The position numbers were made by a program, and so were the translations under genes. The notes under the pieces were generated by a model. The model saw nothing but the letters and a program-made list of their open reading frames with translations. It had not been told where the DNA came from and searched no databases. From Emiliania huxleyi CCMP1516 (taxonomy: Eukaryota > Haptophyta > Isochrysidales > Noelaerhabdaceae), in assembly GCF_000372725.1 (NCBI RefSeq), contig NW_005200385.1, positions 90,007-121,865 of the forward strand: a stretch of 31,859 bases of DNA, given 5' to 3'. Positions 9,653 to 31,120 of the stretch are shown here, piece after piece (the stretch's first letter is position 1; every line of letters starts with the position of its first letter).

Positions 9653-10816
9653 TCAACCCCTGAGCCGACCGACCGCGGCCACTCCATCGGCCATCTCACG
9701 CTGCCACGCGGCGCGGCGGCCTGTCATGAAGCTCTGGAGCTGCACGCCAGATCGCACGTGCTGCTCGACCTCCACCACCGCCCGGCAGAGCGACGCGACG
9801 TCCGGCGCATGCGCGGCCGAACGTCGCCACCGCGCCGCTCGGCCGACCCACGATGCACCCATCACGCCGCCCTGCCCTTGCCAGTACGCCTCCACCTCCA
9901 CCAAGAGCCGCGCACATTCGCGCAGGGCGGACAGGTCCGTTTGGCGCGCGCGCGCCGCGCGCGCCGCGCACAGCTTGCGGCATCCGACGGCGAGGATCCC
10001 AACGAGGGCGATGGCGATCCATCCAGCGAGGCAGACGAGCTCTGGCAGGGACATGGCCAGCTGCGAGCCAAGACGCACGACGCGCGCTGGCTGCGACAGA
10101 AGGAGCTCGAGGGCACAGCTGAGCGCGGCCCACGCCGCGATGGCCTCGCCAACGGCGCGAAGCTCGGTGACGGCCCGAATGGCGCATGCGGGTGCACGGA
10201 AGAGGCGGCGGAAGCCGAGGGTCCAGGCGAGAAGGAAGAGGGCGAGGCCACAGAGCACCAGCTGCAGCGCGATCGGCTGGTCGTGAAGGAAGAGGTAGGC
10301 GATGGCGGCGGCGGTTCGCACGGCGTTGCCAACGATTAGGTAGAGCTCGGAGTATTGCACGTCAAGCGTGGGGCTGAGCTGTGCTTGTCGGAGCAGCCCG
10401 CCATCGCCCCACCAGAGGAGGTGCGCGGTCAGAAGGTAGAAGGCGAGGCCTAGCCACGCGCAGAGCGCCATGTATGGCTGGAGAGGCTCTGCCAGGTCCC
10501 AGCAGACGATGGTCCGGTCAGCATAGAGGAGGGAGGGTGCGCCTGCTGCGTAGGTGCAGCCGAGCGGCTTGATGAGCTGCATCACGACCGTCATCTGAAG
10601 CGTCGTGTGCAGCGGGAACATGACCATCTTCCAGAGCCTCGAGTGCTGGATGCGGCCGTGGCGGCTCTCCCAGCGCAGCAGGTCTTCAACGACCACGGGC
10701 AGTGAGAAGAGGAGGAACCATACGCAGAGGGCGCCAAAGGCGGTGAGGACGAGCGCAGTCAGGGCAGGGGTGGTCATTTCCTGCCAGAGGAGCACTGTGT
10801 CCGCCACGCGACGCAT
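9653..10816 (-). CDS. multipass membrane protein of unknown function
   Basis: 387 codons from the ATG at 10816; a GTG at 10924 would lengthen the N-terminus. About seven hydrophobic helices are visible, for example ALTALVLTAFGALCVWFLLF and LVLCGLALFLLAWTLGF. A GCTYAAGAP...YADRTIVCWD segment with two cysteines precedes a helix and a GDGG loop. The Cys-rich loop recalls membrane domains at the C-terminus of large protist surface proteins, so this could be a remnant or paralogue of such a domain, but I do not assign a family. The C-terminus is cytosolic-looking and Arg-rich. The stop is 63 bp from the stop of the ankyrin-RING gene. Confidence 0.65.
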   Translation of the reverse strand: MRRVADTVLLWQEMTTPALTALVLTAFGALCVWFLLFSLPVVVEDLLRWESRHGRIQHSRLWKMVMFPLHTTLQMTVVMQLIKPLGCTYAAGAPSLLYADRTIVCWDLAEPLQPYMALCAWLGLAFYLLTAHLLWWGDGGLLRQAQLSPTLDVQYSELYLIVGNAVRTAAAIAYLFLHDQPIALQLVLCGLALFLLAWTLGFRRLFRAPACAIRAVTELRAVGEAIAAWAALSCALELLLSQPARVVRLGSQLAMSLPELVCLAGWIAIALVGILAVGCRKLCAARAARARQTDLSALRECARLLVEVEAYWQGQGGVMGASWVGRAARWRRSAAHAPDVASLCRAVVEVEQHVRSGVQLQSFMTGRRAAWQREMADGVAAVGRLRG

Positions 10817-11190
10817 GCAAGTTAAAACGGAGGGAAGCTGGAAGAAGGTAAAAGAGAAAGAGGCACGATAAAAAGCGAGTGACAATACTCGGCGATTCCC
10901 ATCTCGTTCGCTCACGGCCTCCACGGCGCTCTCGGCGACGCTGATGCCACACGCGCCGCCGCATGCACTTTGCGAGGCGGATCTCGGGGCGACAACGCCT
11001 CCCGTCGCGACTGACGGTACGGCGAACTGTTTTCTCGCTACAGGGTAGCGGTACGGGGCGCCGGAGAGCCTAGCGGTATCGGTACGGCGCGCTCGGTGTG
11101 AAGCGGCACGCGGTACGGCCAGATCCCAATACCGCGCCCACTGGGCCTAGAGTGAGGAGGCGCTCAGCACCCGCAACCCCGCCCGTTTGC
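10817..11190. promoter_or_regulatory. divergent intergenic region
   Basis: 374 bp between the starts of the minus-strand membrane protein and the plus-strand ankyrin gene, so it probably carries both promoters. Near-repeats of GCGGTACGG/GGTATCGGTACGG lie at 11017-11120. No TATA box is recognised. Confidence 0.35.
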
Positions 11191-13060
11191 ATGCCCGGCC
11201 GGACGAAGGCTGGCTCGGCCGGCTCCCGGCGCGGGCACGCTTCAACGGCGGCTACTGCTGCGCCGCTCTCGCTGCCGAACAGGATCGAGGCGGCGGCGGA
11301 GAACGGCAAGGTCGGCGTGGTGCAGACGTGGCTCACCGGGGATGGGCGGGTTGACGCGACGTGCGTGCATCGCGGTGTGAGCGGCTGTACGCTCCTGCTG
11401 ATCGCCGCCGAACACGGTCACAAGCAGCTCGTTGAAGTGCTGCTGAAGCGTGGCGCGGAGGCGGACGCGCGAGACGGCGAAGGCTGTACGGCGCTGATGG
11501 CCGCCGCCGCCAAAGGCCACGAGCGCGTGGCCGAGATGCTGCTGTTGCACGGCGCAGGGATCAACCTGCAGTACAATTTCGGCGGCACCGCGCTGCTGCT
11601 GGCCGCTTTCTACGGCCATCCCGCCGTGGTGCTCCGCTTGCTGCGGGCGGGCGCAGACATGACGCTGCGCACTGCGACGGGCAGGACGGCGCTGCAGATC
11701 GCCAAAGAAGATGGCCACGCCGAGTGCGTCGAGGCCTTCAGGACGTATCTCGGGGAAGTGGCGGCGGGCCGGCGCGAGGCGGCGGCGGCCGAGGCGGGTG
11801 GCGCACCCGCAGGCGCGGTGGCAGGCGAGGCGGCGGCGCGCGCCAGTGCTGCGGCCTCTGCTTCGAGCGGCGAGGGCGGCGCAGAGACCGCGCCGGGCAG
11901 CGAGGCAGTGCCAAAGGAGGTCGTGGAAGCGGCTGGGCGAGGCGAAGAGGCGCCGGTGTTGGCGTGGCTCGACGGCGGCGGGCGGGTCGACGCGACGTTC
12001 GTGTACGTCTTTGGTTGCGGCTCCTGTGTGAGCGGCGTGACGCTGCTGATGCTCGCAATGGTCGATGGCCACGCGGAGCTGGCCGAGGCGCTTCTGCGGC
12101 GCGGTGCAGATGTCTCGTTGCAGAAAAGCGACGGTGGCACCGCGCTGAGCCTCGCCGCCGCGAACAGCCGCGAAGATGGTCGAGCTGGCATTGCTGCACG
12201 GCGCGGAGATCAACCTGCAGACCAACAACGGCAACACCGCACTGATGCTCGCCGCCTACCACGGCCGCCCTGCCATGGTGCTTCGCTTGCTGCGGGCGGG
12301 CGCAGACATGACGCTGCGCACTGCGACGGGCAGGACGGCGCTGCATTTGGCCAAGGCGAAGGGCCACGCCGAGTGCGCGCGCGCCCTCGAGGAGCGTGCG
12401 GCGGCCAAGGCGGCGGCCGAGAAGGCGGCGAAAGAGGCGGCGTGGGCTGCGGGCGCGGCGGAGAGGGAGGCGCAGAGGGCGGCGGAAGAGAAGGAGGCGG
12501 CGCGGCACGCCGAGGAGCTGCTGGCGGAGGTCGAGGCGGAGAAGCGCGCCAAGGGCAAGAAGGGCAAGAAGAAGAAGAAGAAGGGCGGCGGGGCGGGCGG
12601 GGCTGGGCCGTCGCAGGAGGCCGAGGCGCCGGCAGAGGCAGCCGCAGCCAAGCCCGCGCCGTTGGACAGGGAGGGGCTGCTCAAGCTTGACAGGATCCGG
12701 TTCGGCATCACGCCGGAGACGTCGGTCGAGGGATTGGCGGAGGCGCTGGGAGAGGCGGCGGGCGAGGCGAGCGAGGAGGAGGGCGACGAGGAGACGGCGG
12801 AGGCGGCCGAGGAGGAGGGTGAGGAGGAGGAGGGCGAGGGGGAGGGCGAGGAGGCGGCAGCGGAGGCGGCAGCGGAGGCGCGCCGGCAGGCTGCGGCGGA
12901 GGCTGCGGCCGTGGCAGCGGCAGAGGAGGAGGAGGCTGCCGCAGCGGAGGAGGAGGCGGAGGAGGCGGCAGTCGCGGCGGCAGAGGCGGCGCTCGCCGCA
13001 GCCAAGGCGAGGCGCGCGTCAGGTGCCGCTGCGAGGGCCAGGGCGCGGGAGGCGGCCTAG
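11191..13060 (+). CDS. ankyrin-repeat protein with charged coiled-coil tail, frameshifted
   Basis: ATG at 11191; a GTG-initiated frame starts at 11098. Module 1 (about 11270-11760) holds an ankyrin lead-in and four repeats ending RTALQIAKEDGHAECVEAF. An Ala-rich linker follows, then module 2 (11910-12400), which repeats the design: EEAPVLAWLDGGGRVDATF, then repeats ending RTALHLAKAKGHAECARAL. The frame breaks at about 12173: NSRED continues as MVELALLHGAEINLQ in the next frame (two bases missing or one extra). After the break 294 codons are open, with a Lys-rich stretch and a Glu/Ala coiled coil. No RING is present. It is either a recent pseudogene or a sequence error; the intact downstream half favours a recent event or an error. 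Confidence 0.75.
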
Positions 13061-13742
13061 CCCGCGCGCAAGGACAGCTGGCGCAGTGGCAGCCATGGGG
13101 AAGGGTCTCTCGTACTCTGGGGGGTGCGTTCTCTTGTGAACGATCGTGGCTGTGGGTTGGGCCCCGCGCCGCGCGGGCGCGCGTGCGGTCCCTCGAAGTC
13201 CCGCCGGGAGCTGCTCACACAGCCGAACGTAGGGTGGGCGGTGGCGCATTTTGAGGTGTGAGGGGCGGAGAGACGCAGCGCTGCTCGGGCGTGACCCGAG
13301 CTCGAGGCGCGGGACCGCCGCGCTACGGGAACTGTACTGTCCCGCACTGGCGGGGTCGTGGGGGGACAGACACCTGACAGCCTGACAGCCAGGGCTCAGA
13401 TTTTATTCCCTGCCTGAAACGGTCCGTCGACAAATTCGAAACGTCTGCGGCACCCGCCGAATTCGAAACGTCCGCAGCTCCCGCCGTGCGCCGATCTCCC
13501 GCTAACGGATCCTGCACGGCCCTCTCCGACTCCCCCCAGTCCCACGCGCCATACCTGCGTTTTCTTTTCGCACAACCCGTACAAAACACACGCCTTGGAT
13601 AGAGCCGTAGAGTGACACCCAGCGAGGGGCAGACCTCTCGATGATGGACGAGCCAGGGCGCGAGTTCACGCATACATGGCGAGCCGCGGACCGGCGGCGG
13701 CAGCTTTTTTATTTTTACACTGTGCACCCACCACGTGAAAGG
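13061..13742. other. intergenic, no recognisable gene
   Basis: Open frames here (for example 13323-13727 minus) resemble nothing I know. It contains a 27-bp tandem duplication at 13433-13486 (units start AATTCGAAACGTC). Confidence 0.5.
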
Positions 13743-14028
13743 CTCTAGCTTTACTTAATGAAGAACACGACACGCTAATCTCCTCCAGTGGAGGACTTCG
13801 CCTTGAATGCCATGCGCAACGCGGGGCCCGGAGCACAAGCTATGTCGCTCACTCCCGACCGCGGCCAGGAAGGGAATACACTCGCACGCCTCCCCACCCC
13901 CCTTCCCCATACCGCAACGATTCACACACCGCTCCCGATCTCGAGGGCGGCAGAAGATGTGAAGATCCCTATCGTGCCGCCGACAGGCTGTGAGCATGTG
14001 CCGCTGCAGCCCTCGCTCAACCGCCGCC

Positions 14029-16090
<2,062 letters not shown>

Positions 16091-16247
16091 GGAGGCGACT
16101 CGCGACTGCACGCTGGGCCTCGTTTTGCTGTGTGCCTGTGTACCTGTACCAATGGCGAAGGGGGCTCCAAATCCAAGAAATCCTTGAAATTCAGGTTTTG
16201 GCCGAACAGCTGTTGTTTTCCCAACAACCTACGTACGGTTTTATGAG

Positions 16248-16273
16248 GTTGTTATGCTGGCTGTCATAACAAC
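16248..16273. repeat. 9-bp inverted repeat
   Basis: GTTGTTATG at 16248-16256 and CATAACAAC at 16265-16273, with an 8-bp loop. It lies just inside the left arm edge and before the LINE relic. Function unknown. Confidence 0.6.
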
Positions 16274-16930
16274 ATCGGCCGCCTCGGGCACTGCGGCCGC
16301 CATGACAGCCTCCTCGCCGCCCTGGCCAAGGTCATGCGGAGCGTGTGGGGCATGCTCGTCGAGGTGGAGCCGCGGGACCACACCTCGGCTACTCTAACGA
16401 CTACCGGCCCGACGTCTCGGTGGCGGGCGCTGGCCGCTCGCGCTCACGCCTCGTCGGCGACGTCCAAGGACCCTCTCTCCTCCAACCCGGAGGACGTCGG
16501 CCAGCGAGGCGCTTTCGTCGGCCTCGGCAACACCGAGCCCGGCACGAGCGCGGACGTCTTCGGCCTCGAGCAGCGCGGCGCTGTCGGGGACGGCGACTTC
16601 AGGCCGAGCGACGGCGGCGGCTATGTGGCGTACAAGAAGGCGGACTACGCGCACGCCCTCTCGCGCTCGGACACCGACGTACAGATGTACCTGTTCGAAA
16701 CCTTCGGCGGGTGGTGCAACGCGGTCAAGCGGCTGTTCTACCAGATGAAGGACAAGGTGCGCAACAAGCTCTCGAAGCGGCAGCACGAAGACGAGGCGAG
16801 CTGGTCGACGCGGTCGTGGCTGTCGCTGCAGGCCCAGCGCATGTCAGTCGCGCTGCAGCTCGCGGCGGCGGAAGAGATTGCGACCGAGCTCAGGCTCGCC
16901 GCGGCGTCGGAGGACGCCACCGTCGCCTAG
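16274..16930 (+). pseudogene. LINE-type reverse-transcriptase C-terminal region with two frameshifts
   Basis: Starts with a Cys/His stretch (GRLGHCGRHDSLLAAL), a usual feature after the RT domain of non-LTR elements. It then shows YSNDYRPDVSVAGAG and RLVGDV, VGQRGAFVGLGNTEPG, YVAYKKADYAHAL, FETFGGW, RNKLSKRQ, ASWSTRSWLSLQAQRMSV and a stop at 16930. A one-base deletion near 16389 and a one-base insertion near 16462 shift the frame and back again, so the copy is broken. The RT catalytic part is absent (5' truncation). Only the family type is claimed; the specific clade cannot be told. Confidence 0.55.
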
Positions 16931-17049
16931 ACTCCCCTGCGTCACTACGTGCCTCCCCGTTTTGTACTCGAGTAGCCTGGCGTTTGTGCGATTGTGCCCC
17001 GTTTGTGCCGCGTCCCGTGCCCCCGAGTTCATTTTAATCTAAAACCAGT

Positions 17050-17130
17050 GGGAGGTGTTATGAGTGCTATGAGGTGTTATGAGGTGTTATGTCTTATGAG
17101 GGAGGGGTGTTTGGGGTGTTATGGTATTGG
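17050..17130. repeat. GAGGTGTTAT short tandem repeats (likely LINE 3' end)
   Basis: Imperfect copies of a GAGGTGTTAT unit follow the stop of the RT relic after about 120 bp. Short terminal tandem repeats in place of poly(A) occur in several LINE clades, so this probably marks the 3' end of the element. Confidence 0.5.
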
Positions 17131-17245
17131 GATGGCGCAACCTTACCATCAAAGGAGGCCGAAACCCTCGCTGGACGCTGGGCGTCCCTAGAACGTGCGC
17201 CCGCGCGCCTAGAACGCCTTTCGCGCCAGGCTGTAGGGCGCCGGC

Positions 17246-24759
<7,514 letters not shown>

Positions 24760-25170
24760 AGAGGGGTCGCGAGGAAAGGATACTCGGGCTCACGGGACCT
24801 GGGGCTAGCGTGGTGCGTGTCACGCTACGTGCGTGGGATAGCCTCGGGATAGACCCGCGGGTAGAGTAGTGGCGTCTGACGCCAACCTGTCGGACGATCC
24901 ATCGAGGCTCAAGCTCGATACGCTAGAGAGAGAGGATGGGAGCGACCCAGGTGTCGTTTGTTGTTCCCGATCTTAGCGATTGAGGTGATTAGCAGATGAG
25001 AAAGGTCACTGCAAGGAAAAGAAAACAAAAGTCTGGCTCAAAAAGAAAACGAAAGCCGGGTGTTCTTAGGCGAACGAGTGCCACAGGCAAAACGCCGCCA
25101 CCACACAGGGATTTTAAGGAGAGGTGTGTGGTGCGCTATCCGTCGCCCACCCTAGGGAGTCTGCCTCTCC
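24760..25170. other. intergenic, between the helicase gene and the right arm
   Basis: No gene. A Lys/Arg-rich open frame starts at the ATG at 24996 and runs into the right arm in frame with HTTM exon 1, so the right copy could use a start outside the duplicated DNA. Confidence 0.4.
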
Positions 25171-25304
25171 CAGCTGTTCGGCCAAAACCTGAATTTAAGG
25201 CCGGATTTCTTGGATTTGGAGCCCCCTTCGCCATTGGTACACAGGTACACAGACACAGGCACACAGGCAAAACGAGGCCCAGCGTGCAGTCGCGAGTCGC
25301 CTCC

Positions 25305-27380
<2,076 letters not shown>

Positions 27381-27793
27381 GGCGGCGTTTCGTGCGGCGG
27401 TTGAGCGAGGGCTGCAGCGGCACATGCTCACAGCATGTCGGCGGCACGATAGGGATCTTCACATCTTCTGCCGCCCTCGGGCGGCGCAGCGGTCTGCGCT
27501 CGCAAGTGTATTCCCTTCCCGGTCCCTCGCGATCGGGAGTGAGCGACATAGCTTCGCGAAGCGTTGTAGTAGGGTTTGGCGTATGCCCTGGCCTCGAGAT
27601 CGGGAGCGGTGTGCGAATCGTTGCGGTATGGGGAAGGGGGGAGGGGAGGCGTGCGAGTGTATTCCCTTCCTGGCCGCGGTCGGGAGTGAGCGACATAGCT
27701 TGTGCGCCGGGCCCCGCGTTGCGCATGGCATTCAAGGCGAAGTCCTCCACTGGAGGAGATTAGCGTGTCGTGTTCTTCATTAAGTAAAGCTAG

Positions 27794-27989
27794 AGTCCTT
27801 AACGGGCATATATACAAGAACACTGACGTGAGATCTGGGCGCTACGCACCGTTTCTTAAACGGAGTCACTAAGTAAATCGGGTCCGGCTGGTCATTTACT
27901 TAGTGAAAAAACTGGTTTCTTAATCCAAATCCTGCAAAATGGTAAGCTGGTTTCTTAATGTCACGGTTTCTTAATGCCCGTTAAGGACT
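27794..27989. mobile_element. small terminal-inverted-repeat element (MITE-like), 196 bp
   Basis: Perfect 16-bp terminal inverted repeats AGTCCTTAACGGGCAT (27794-27809) and its complement (27974-27989). Internal complementary CACTAAGTAAAT/ATTTACTTAGTG arms and three copies of GGTTTCTTAAT. AT-richer than the surroundings and non-coding. No target duplication could be confirmed. It begins where the right arm of the inverted duplication ends. Confidence 0.7.
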
Positions 27990-28008
27990 GACAGTAAACT
28001 GTCGTCGC

Positions 28009-28953
28009 TCAGACACGCCGTGTCTGATCGGCCAGCAGCCCACGGGGCCGCTCGAACCAGTCTAGTTCGTAGCCTTTCTCCTTGTACTGCTTCTTCACCC
28101 TCGCCGGGTCGATCCCCCTCAGGAAGCCTTTCGGCGCGCACATGGTGGCAAGGTGCAGGAGGAGCGCCGCGTGCACTTGCGAGGACGGGTCATACTTGAA
28201 CGAGTCGATGTCGTCCTTCTCAAACCCATCCTCCTCGGAGAAGATCGGCCGGACAAAGAAGAACAGCACGCGGCGCGGCACCTCGCCACCGCCGCCGCCT
28301 GGGCCACGGTGGATGAGGGTTGGAAGCGCGAGCAGCGCATCGCCCACGGCCGGCTCCGCCTTGCCACACGGCTTCATTTGATCGATCAGCTCCGATGGCT
28401 TGTCGAGCAGCTCGCGGAAGCTGTTGCAGATCATCTCGCCCTTGCTAACACCAACGAGCTGCCTCTGCCGCTTTGGCCGCTGCCCGCACTCGCCGCATCC
28501 AGCCATTGCGCAGGTCCAGCTGCGGCCCTTGCGCAAATGCTCGTCCAAGAGGCGAATCCATCGATCGCATTCGTCGCAAGCAGCCTCCGCGTCCACGTAG
28601 TAAGTGGTGCCTGAATACGGATACGCGAGCGTCGGTTGCTGATTTCGGCGAAGCTGAACGACGCCGAAGCAGCCGCCAGAGTTGTTATAGTCGTCGGCAT
28701 GGGGTATCTGCGGCGGCGCACTTACGCTGGCCTCGAGCAGCTTGGCCTCGTCGAGAACGAACTTGTCGACGCCATGTGTGCTCAGAATCGCCGCACGGGT
28801 TGTCGCACTGCCCTCGATCTCCCTCTTGATGTCCGCCCATGCGTCGAGGTGCTTGCAGTCCAGCTCCACAGCGTTGGATATCTCATGCGCTTTGCTGCCC
28901 TTTTTGATCTCCATGCTCGTCTCGGCGAGCCGCTCACATACCTTTGCAGGCAA
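28009..28953 (-). CDS. 2OG-Fe(II) oxygenase-like (double-stranded beta-helix) protein
   Basis: Open frame to a stop at 28009. The fold is suggested by PHADDYNN (H-x-D iron ligands), GVVQLRRNQQPTLAYPYSG, and later GDALLALPTLIHRGPGG followed by RRVLFFFVRP, where the second His and the following Arg fit the distal iron and 2-oxoglutarate ligands. A Cys-rich insert (CDECDRW, CAMAGCGECG) lies between them and may bind metal. A hydroxylase is inferred; the substrate is unknown. The listed start is a TTG, and the same frame continues upstream (GARLCRDQQLLPAKVCERL). An alternative frame carries MEHGFVEI up to 28950, so the true N-terminal exon or a small indel lies at 28950-29310. Confidence 0.5.
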   Translation of the reverse strand: MPAKVCERLAETSMEIKKGSKAHEISNAVELDCKHLDAWADIKREIEGSATTRAAILSTHGVDKFVLDEAKLLEASVSAPPQIPHADDYNNSGGCFGVVQLRRNQQPTLAYPYSGTTYYVDAEAACDECDRWIRLLDEHLRKGRSWTCAMAGCGECGQRPKRQRQLVGVSKGEMICNSFRELLDKPSELIDQMKPCGKAEPAVGDALLALPTLIHRGPGGGGGEVPRRVLFFFVRPIFSEEDGFEKDDIDSFKYDPSSQVHAALLLHLATMCAPKGFLRGIDPARVKKQYKEKGYELDWFERPRGLLADQTRRV

Positions 28954-29309
28954 GAGCTGCTGATCTCGACAAAGCCGTGCTCCATCACGCGGGTCGGGTC
29001 GCGGTTGCTGCCGGCAGGAAAATCTTACCTTATATTTTCCCGTGTCCGGTTTTCCGTTTCGGGCGACGGCACACTCACCGAGCTATCCGGGCGGGGAATC
29101 ATGTCGGCGAAGGCGGGCTCTGGCATCTCGGTGATGCGCTCCGATCTCGACGCGTCGACCTCGACGGAGGTGGACGCGCACGAGGCGCAGTGGCGGGCCG
29201 GCGTCAACCGCCAAGCGCGTCCAGACGCCGCTTCGCAAAGACGGGCGGCGTCATTGGCTGCTGCAGCCAAGCGGCGGCGGATAAGGACATGAACAACATA
29301 CCTGCGCAA

Positions 29310-29960
29310 GCCGTCGCCCGGGCGGCCGCAGGCGGTGCCATCTCAACCCACTCTCGGCACCGCTGCACGTGCGTGCTCCCTCTCCCACCCAACTCGGCTC
29401 CACTCTCGTCCACCCGCGCCCACCCCATCATCTGCTCTCAGGCTGATTGCGGCGTGTGTTGCGCAATGCCGAGCCACCAGACGCTGGCCAGAGCATGATT
29501 GTGATGCCTCTGTCTGGGCCGGGGGGGCGTTCGACAGCGCGCGAGGCTGCCTCCCTGCCCTTTGCGACGCTTGCGACCACTGCTGAGTTGCATGCAGTAC
29601 AGAGTAGCAGTGGTGGGGAGGGCTTGCGCCCCCCCCCCCCCCGGCAGAATGGTAAACTCGTGTCTACTCACCTCGTCGGCTCCATCGGCTGCCTCTCCTC
29701 GTGCGCCGGCTGCCTCTCCATCCAACCGCTTCTGCGTCCCCTTCTCTGCCCGGTGCTCGCGTGTCGCGATGTCGCTCTGCCGAGAGGGTCATCGCCGGCG
29801 TAGGCGGAGCGGCGGGCCCTTCGTTACAGAGACAACAAAGACATTTCACCCCTCGGGCTGTTGTTGCAGACAGAAAAACAAATTTGGCGCGCGTGCGCGC
29901 AAGGTATGCTAGTTGCCCGAAAAAAGCTCGGCTTTGCGTAGAACCCGGTACACGGAACCA
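29310..29960. other. intergenic, no recognisable gene
   Basis: Several overlapping short ORFs without family signs, a poly-C run at 29629-29642, and nothing else that I can support. Confidence 0.5.
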
Positions 29961-30118
29961 TCCCTCGGAGACCCGTGTTATGGCCCTGCGAACGCGCACC
30001 CCCGGGGCTAGGGCTCTCTAGCCCGTAACCCGATCCCGATCATCCGGCCCGCTGGGTGCGCTTCTTAGCTCCCCGGCCCTGGATGTGAGGCTGATAACTG
30101 CACTCCAAGTGCTCCAAC
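29961..30118. repeat. dispersed ~170-bp repeat, copy B
   Basis: Same family as 5942-6110, lacking about 12 bases near its start. Head-to-tail with copy C. Confidence 0.9.
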
Positions 30119-30126
30119 TGCACTCC

Positions 30127-30296
30127 AACCCTCGGAGACCAGTGTTTACTTCACGGCCCTTTCCCTGCGAACGCGCACCCCCGGGGCTAGGGCTCTCTAG
30201 CCCGTAACCCGACACCGATCATCCGGCCCGCTGGGTGCGCTTCTTAGCTCCCTGGCCCTGGATGTGAGGTTGATAACTGCACTCCAAGTGCTCCAA
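30127..30296. repeat. dispersed ~170-bp repeat, copy C
   Basis: Same family and orientation as copies A and B. The tandem pair is joined by a repeated CTGCACTCCAA segment. Confidence 0.9.
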
Positions 30297-31120
30297 GTGC
30301 GTAATATAAAAAAGCTTGAGTGTGTGTGGGTGGAGGTGGAGGCTGGTGGCTGTGGTGGACCTTTGACTTTATTTAATGGGTCGAGTACGAGGACTGGGGG
30401 GTCAACCGGGAGGCAGGGGGCTCGACCAGGCGACGGAGGACCGTGGGCCAGGGGCACCCCCTGGGTGGGGGCCGGCGATTCCCATGCCGGCTCTCCGCCA
30501 CAACCCCCGCCGGGAGGGAATCCCTGCTCACAGAAAAGGGCTTCGAGCCCTGTCTCGCGCACGCCCCTGGCGGGCGCCGCGGACCAGTTCCGCGAGCGCT
30601 CGTCAGCGGGTGGTGTGCGGTTCTTGCCGTAGTTCCTCTTCGGTCGCCTAGCCCCGGCGCCGTCTGTCGGACGCCTGCGTGTCACGAGTGCGAGCCGCTC
30701 GCGGTTCGTACACCCGCTTGCGGGTTCGAGTGGCGGGCCATCCCGCTTGCGGGATGGCTTAGCGGGTTCGAGCCGTCACCGCACCGATTGGCTGCCGGGG
30801 TGTGCCGAGGGGGGGCTGGGTGGGCGGTAAGCCAGCGCTCTGGGTGGTAGTGGCGGCGCTCCAAGAGTGGTGCTCTTGGGAAGAGGTTCCTCCTTTCCGC
30901 TCCCCCCCCCGCAAGGCGCGAGACACACACACGGCACACTCTTACTAGCCTATCTATGGCTCCTCTCTGGTGTGCTCATCTGGTGTGTAGGATAAAAAGC
31001 CGTAGCCCGGAAGCGCGGAGCCATCCCCGTCGACTGGGTACGGCTTACGCGCTACGGACGCTGGACCGTGCGGTGTACCACATATGCCACACTCCACACA
31101 CACCGTACCGCACAAAGCTG
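30297..31120. other. intergenic, no recognisable gene
   Basis: Short ORFs on both strands without recognisable domains. The hairpin at 30720-30772 is the only clear structure. Confidence 0.5.
30720..30772. repeat. hairpin flanked by 11-bp direct repeats
   Basis: GCCATCCCGC (30737-30746) and GCGGGATGGC (30749-30758) pair with a 2-base loop. GCGGGTTCGAG occurs on both sides (30720-30730 and 30762-30772). It could be a tiny insertion with target duplication. Confidence 0.55.

Noticed and set aside
8421..9656. Pro/Ala/Ser-rich antisense ORFs under the coiled coil
   Set aside because: Mirror of GCG/GAG-rich coding on the plus strand.
30690..30775. tRNA gene (GGTTCGAG resembles a B box)
   Set aside because: No acceptor stem, D arm or anticodon arm can be drawn around it.
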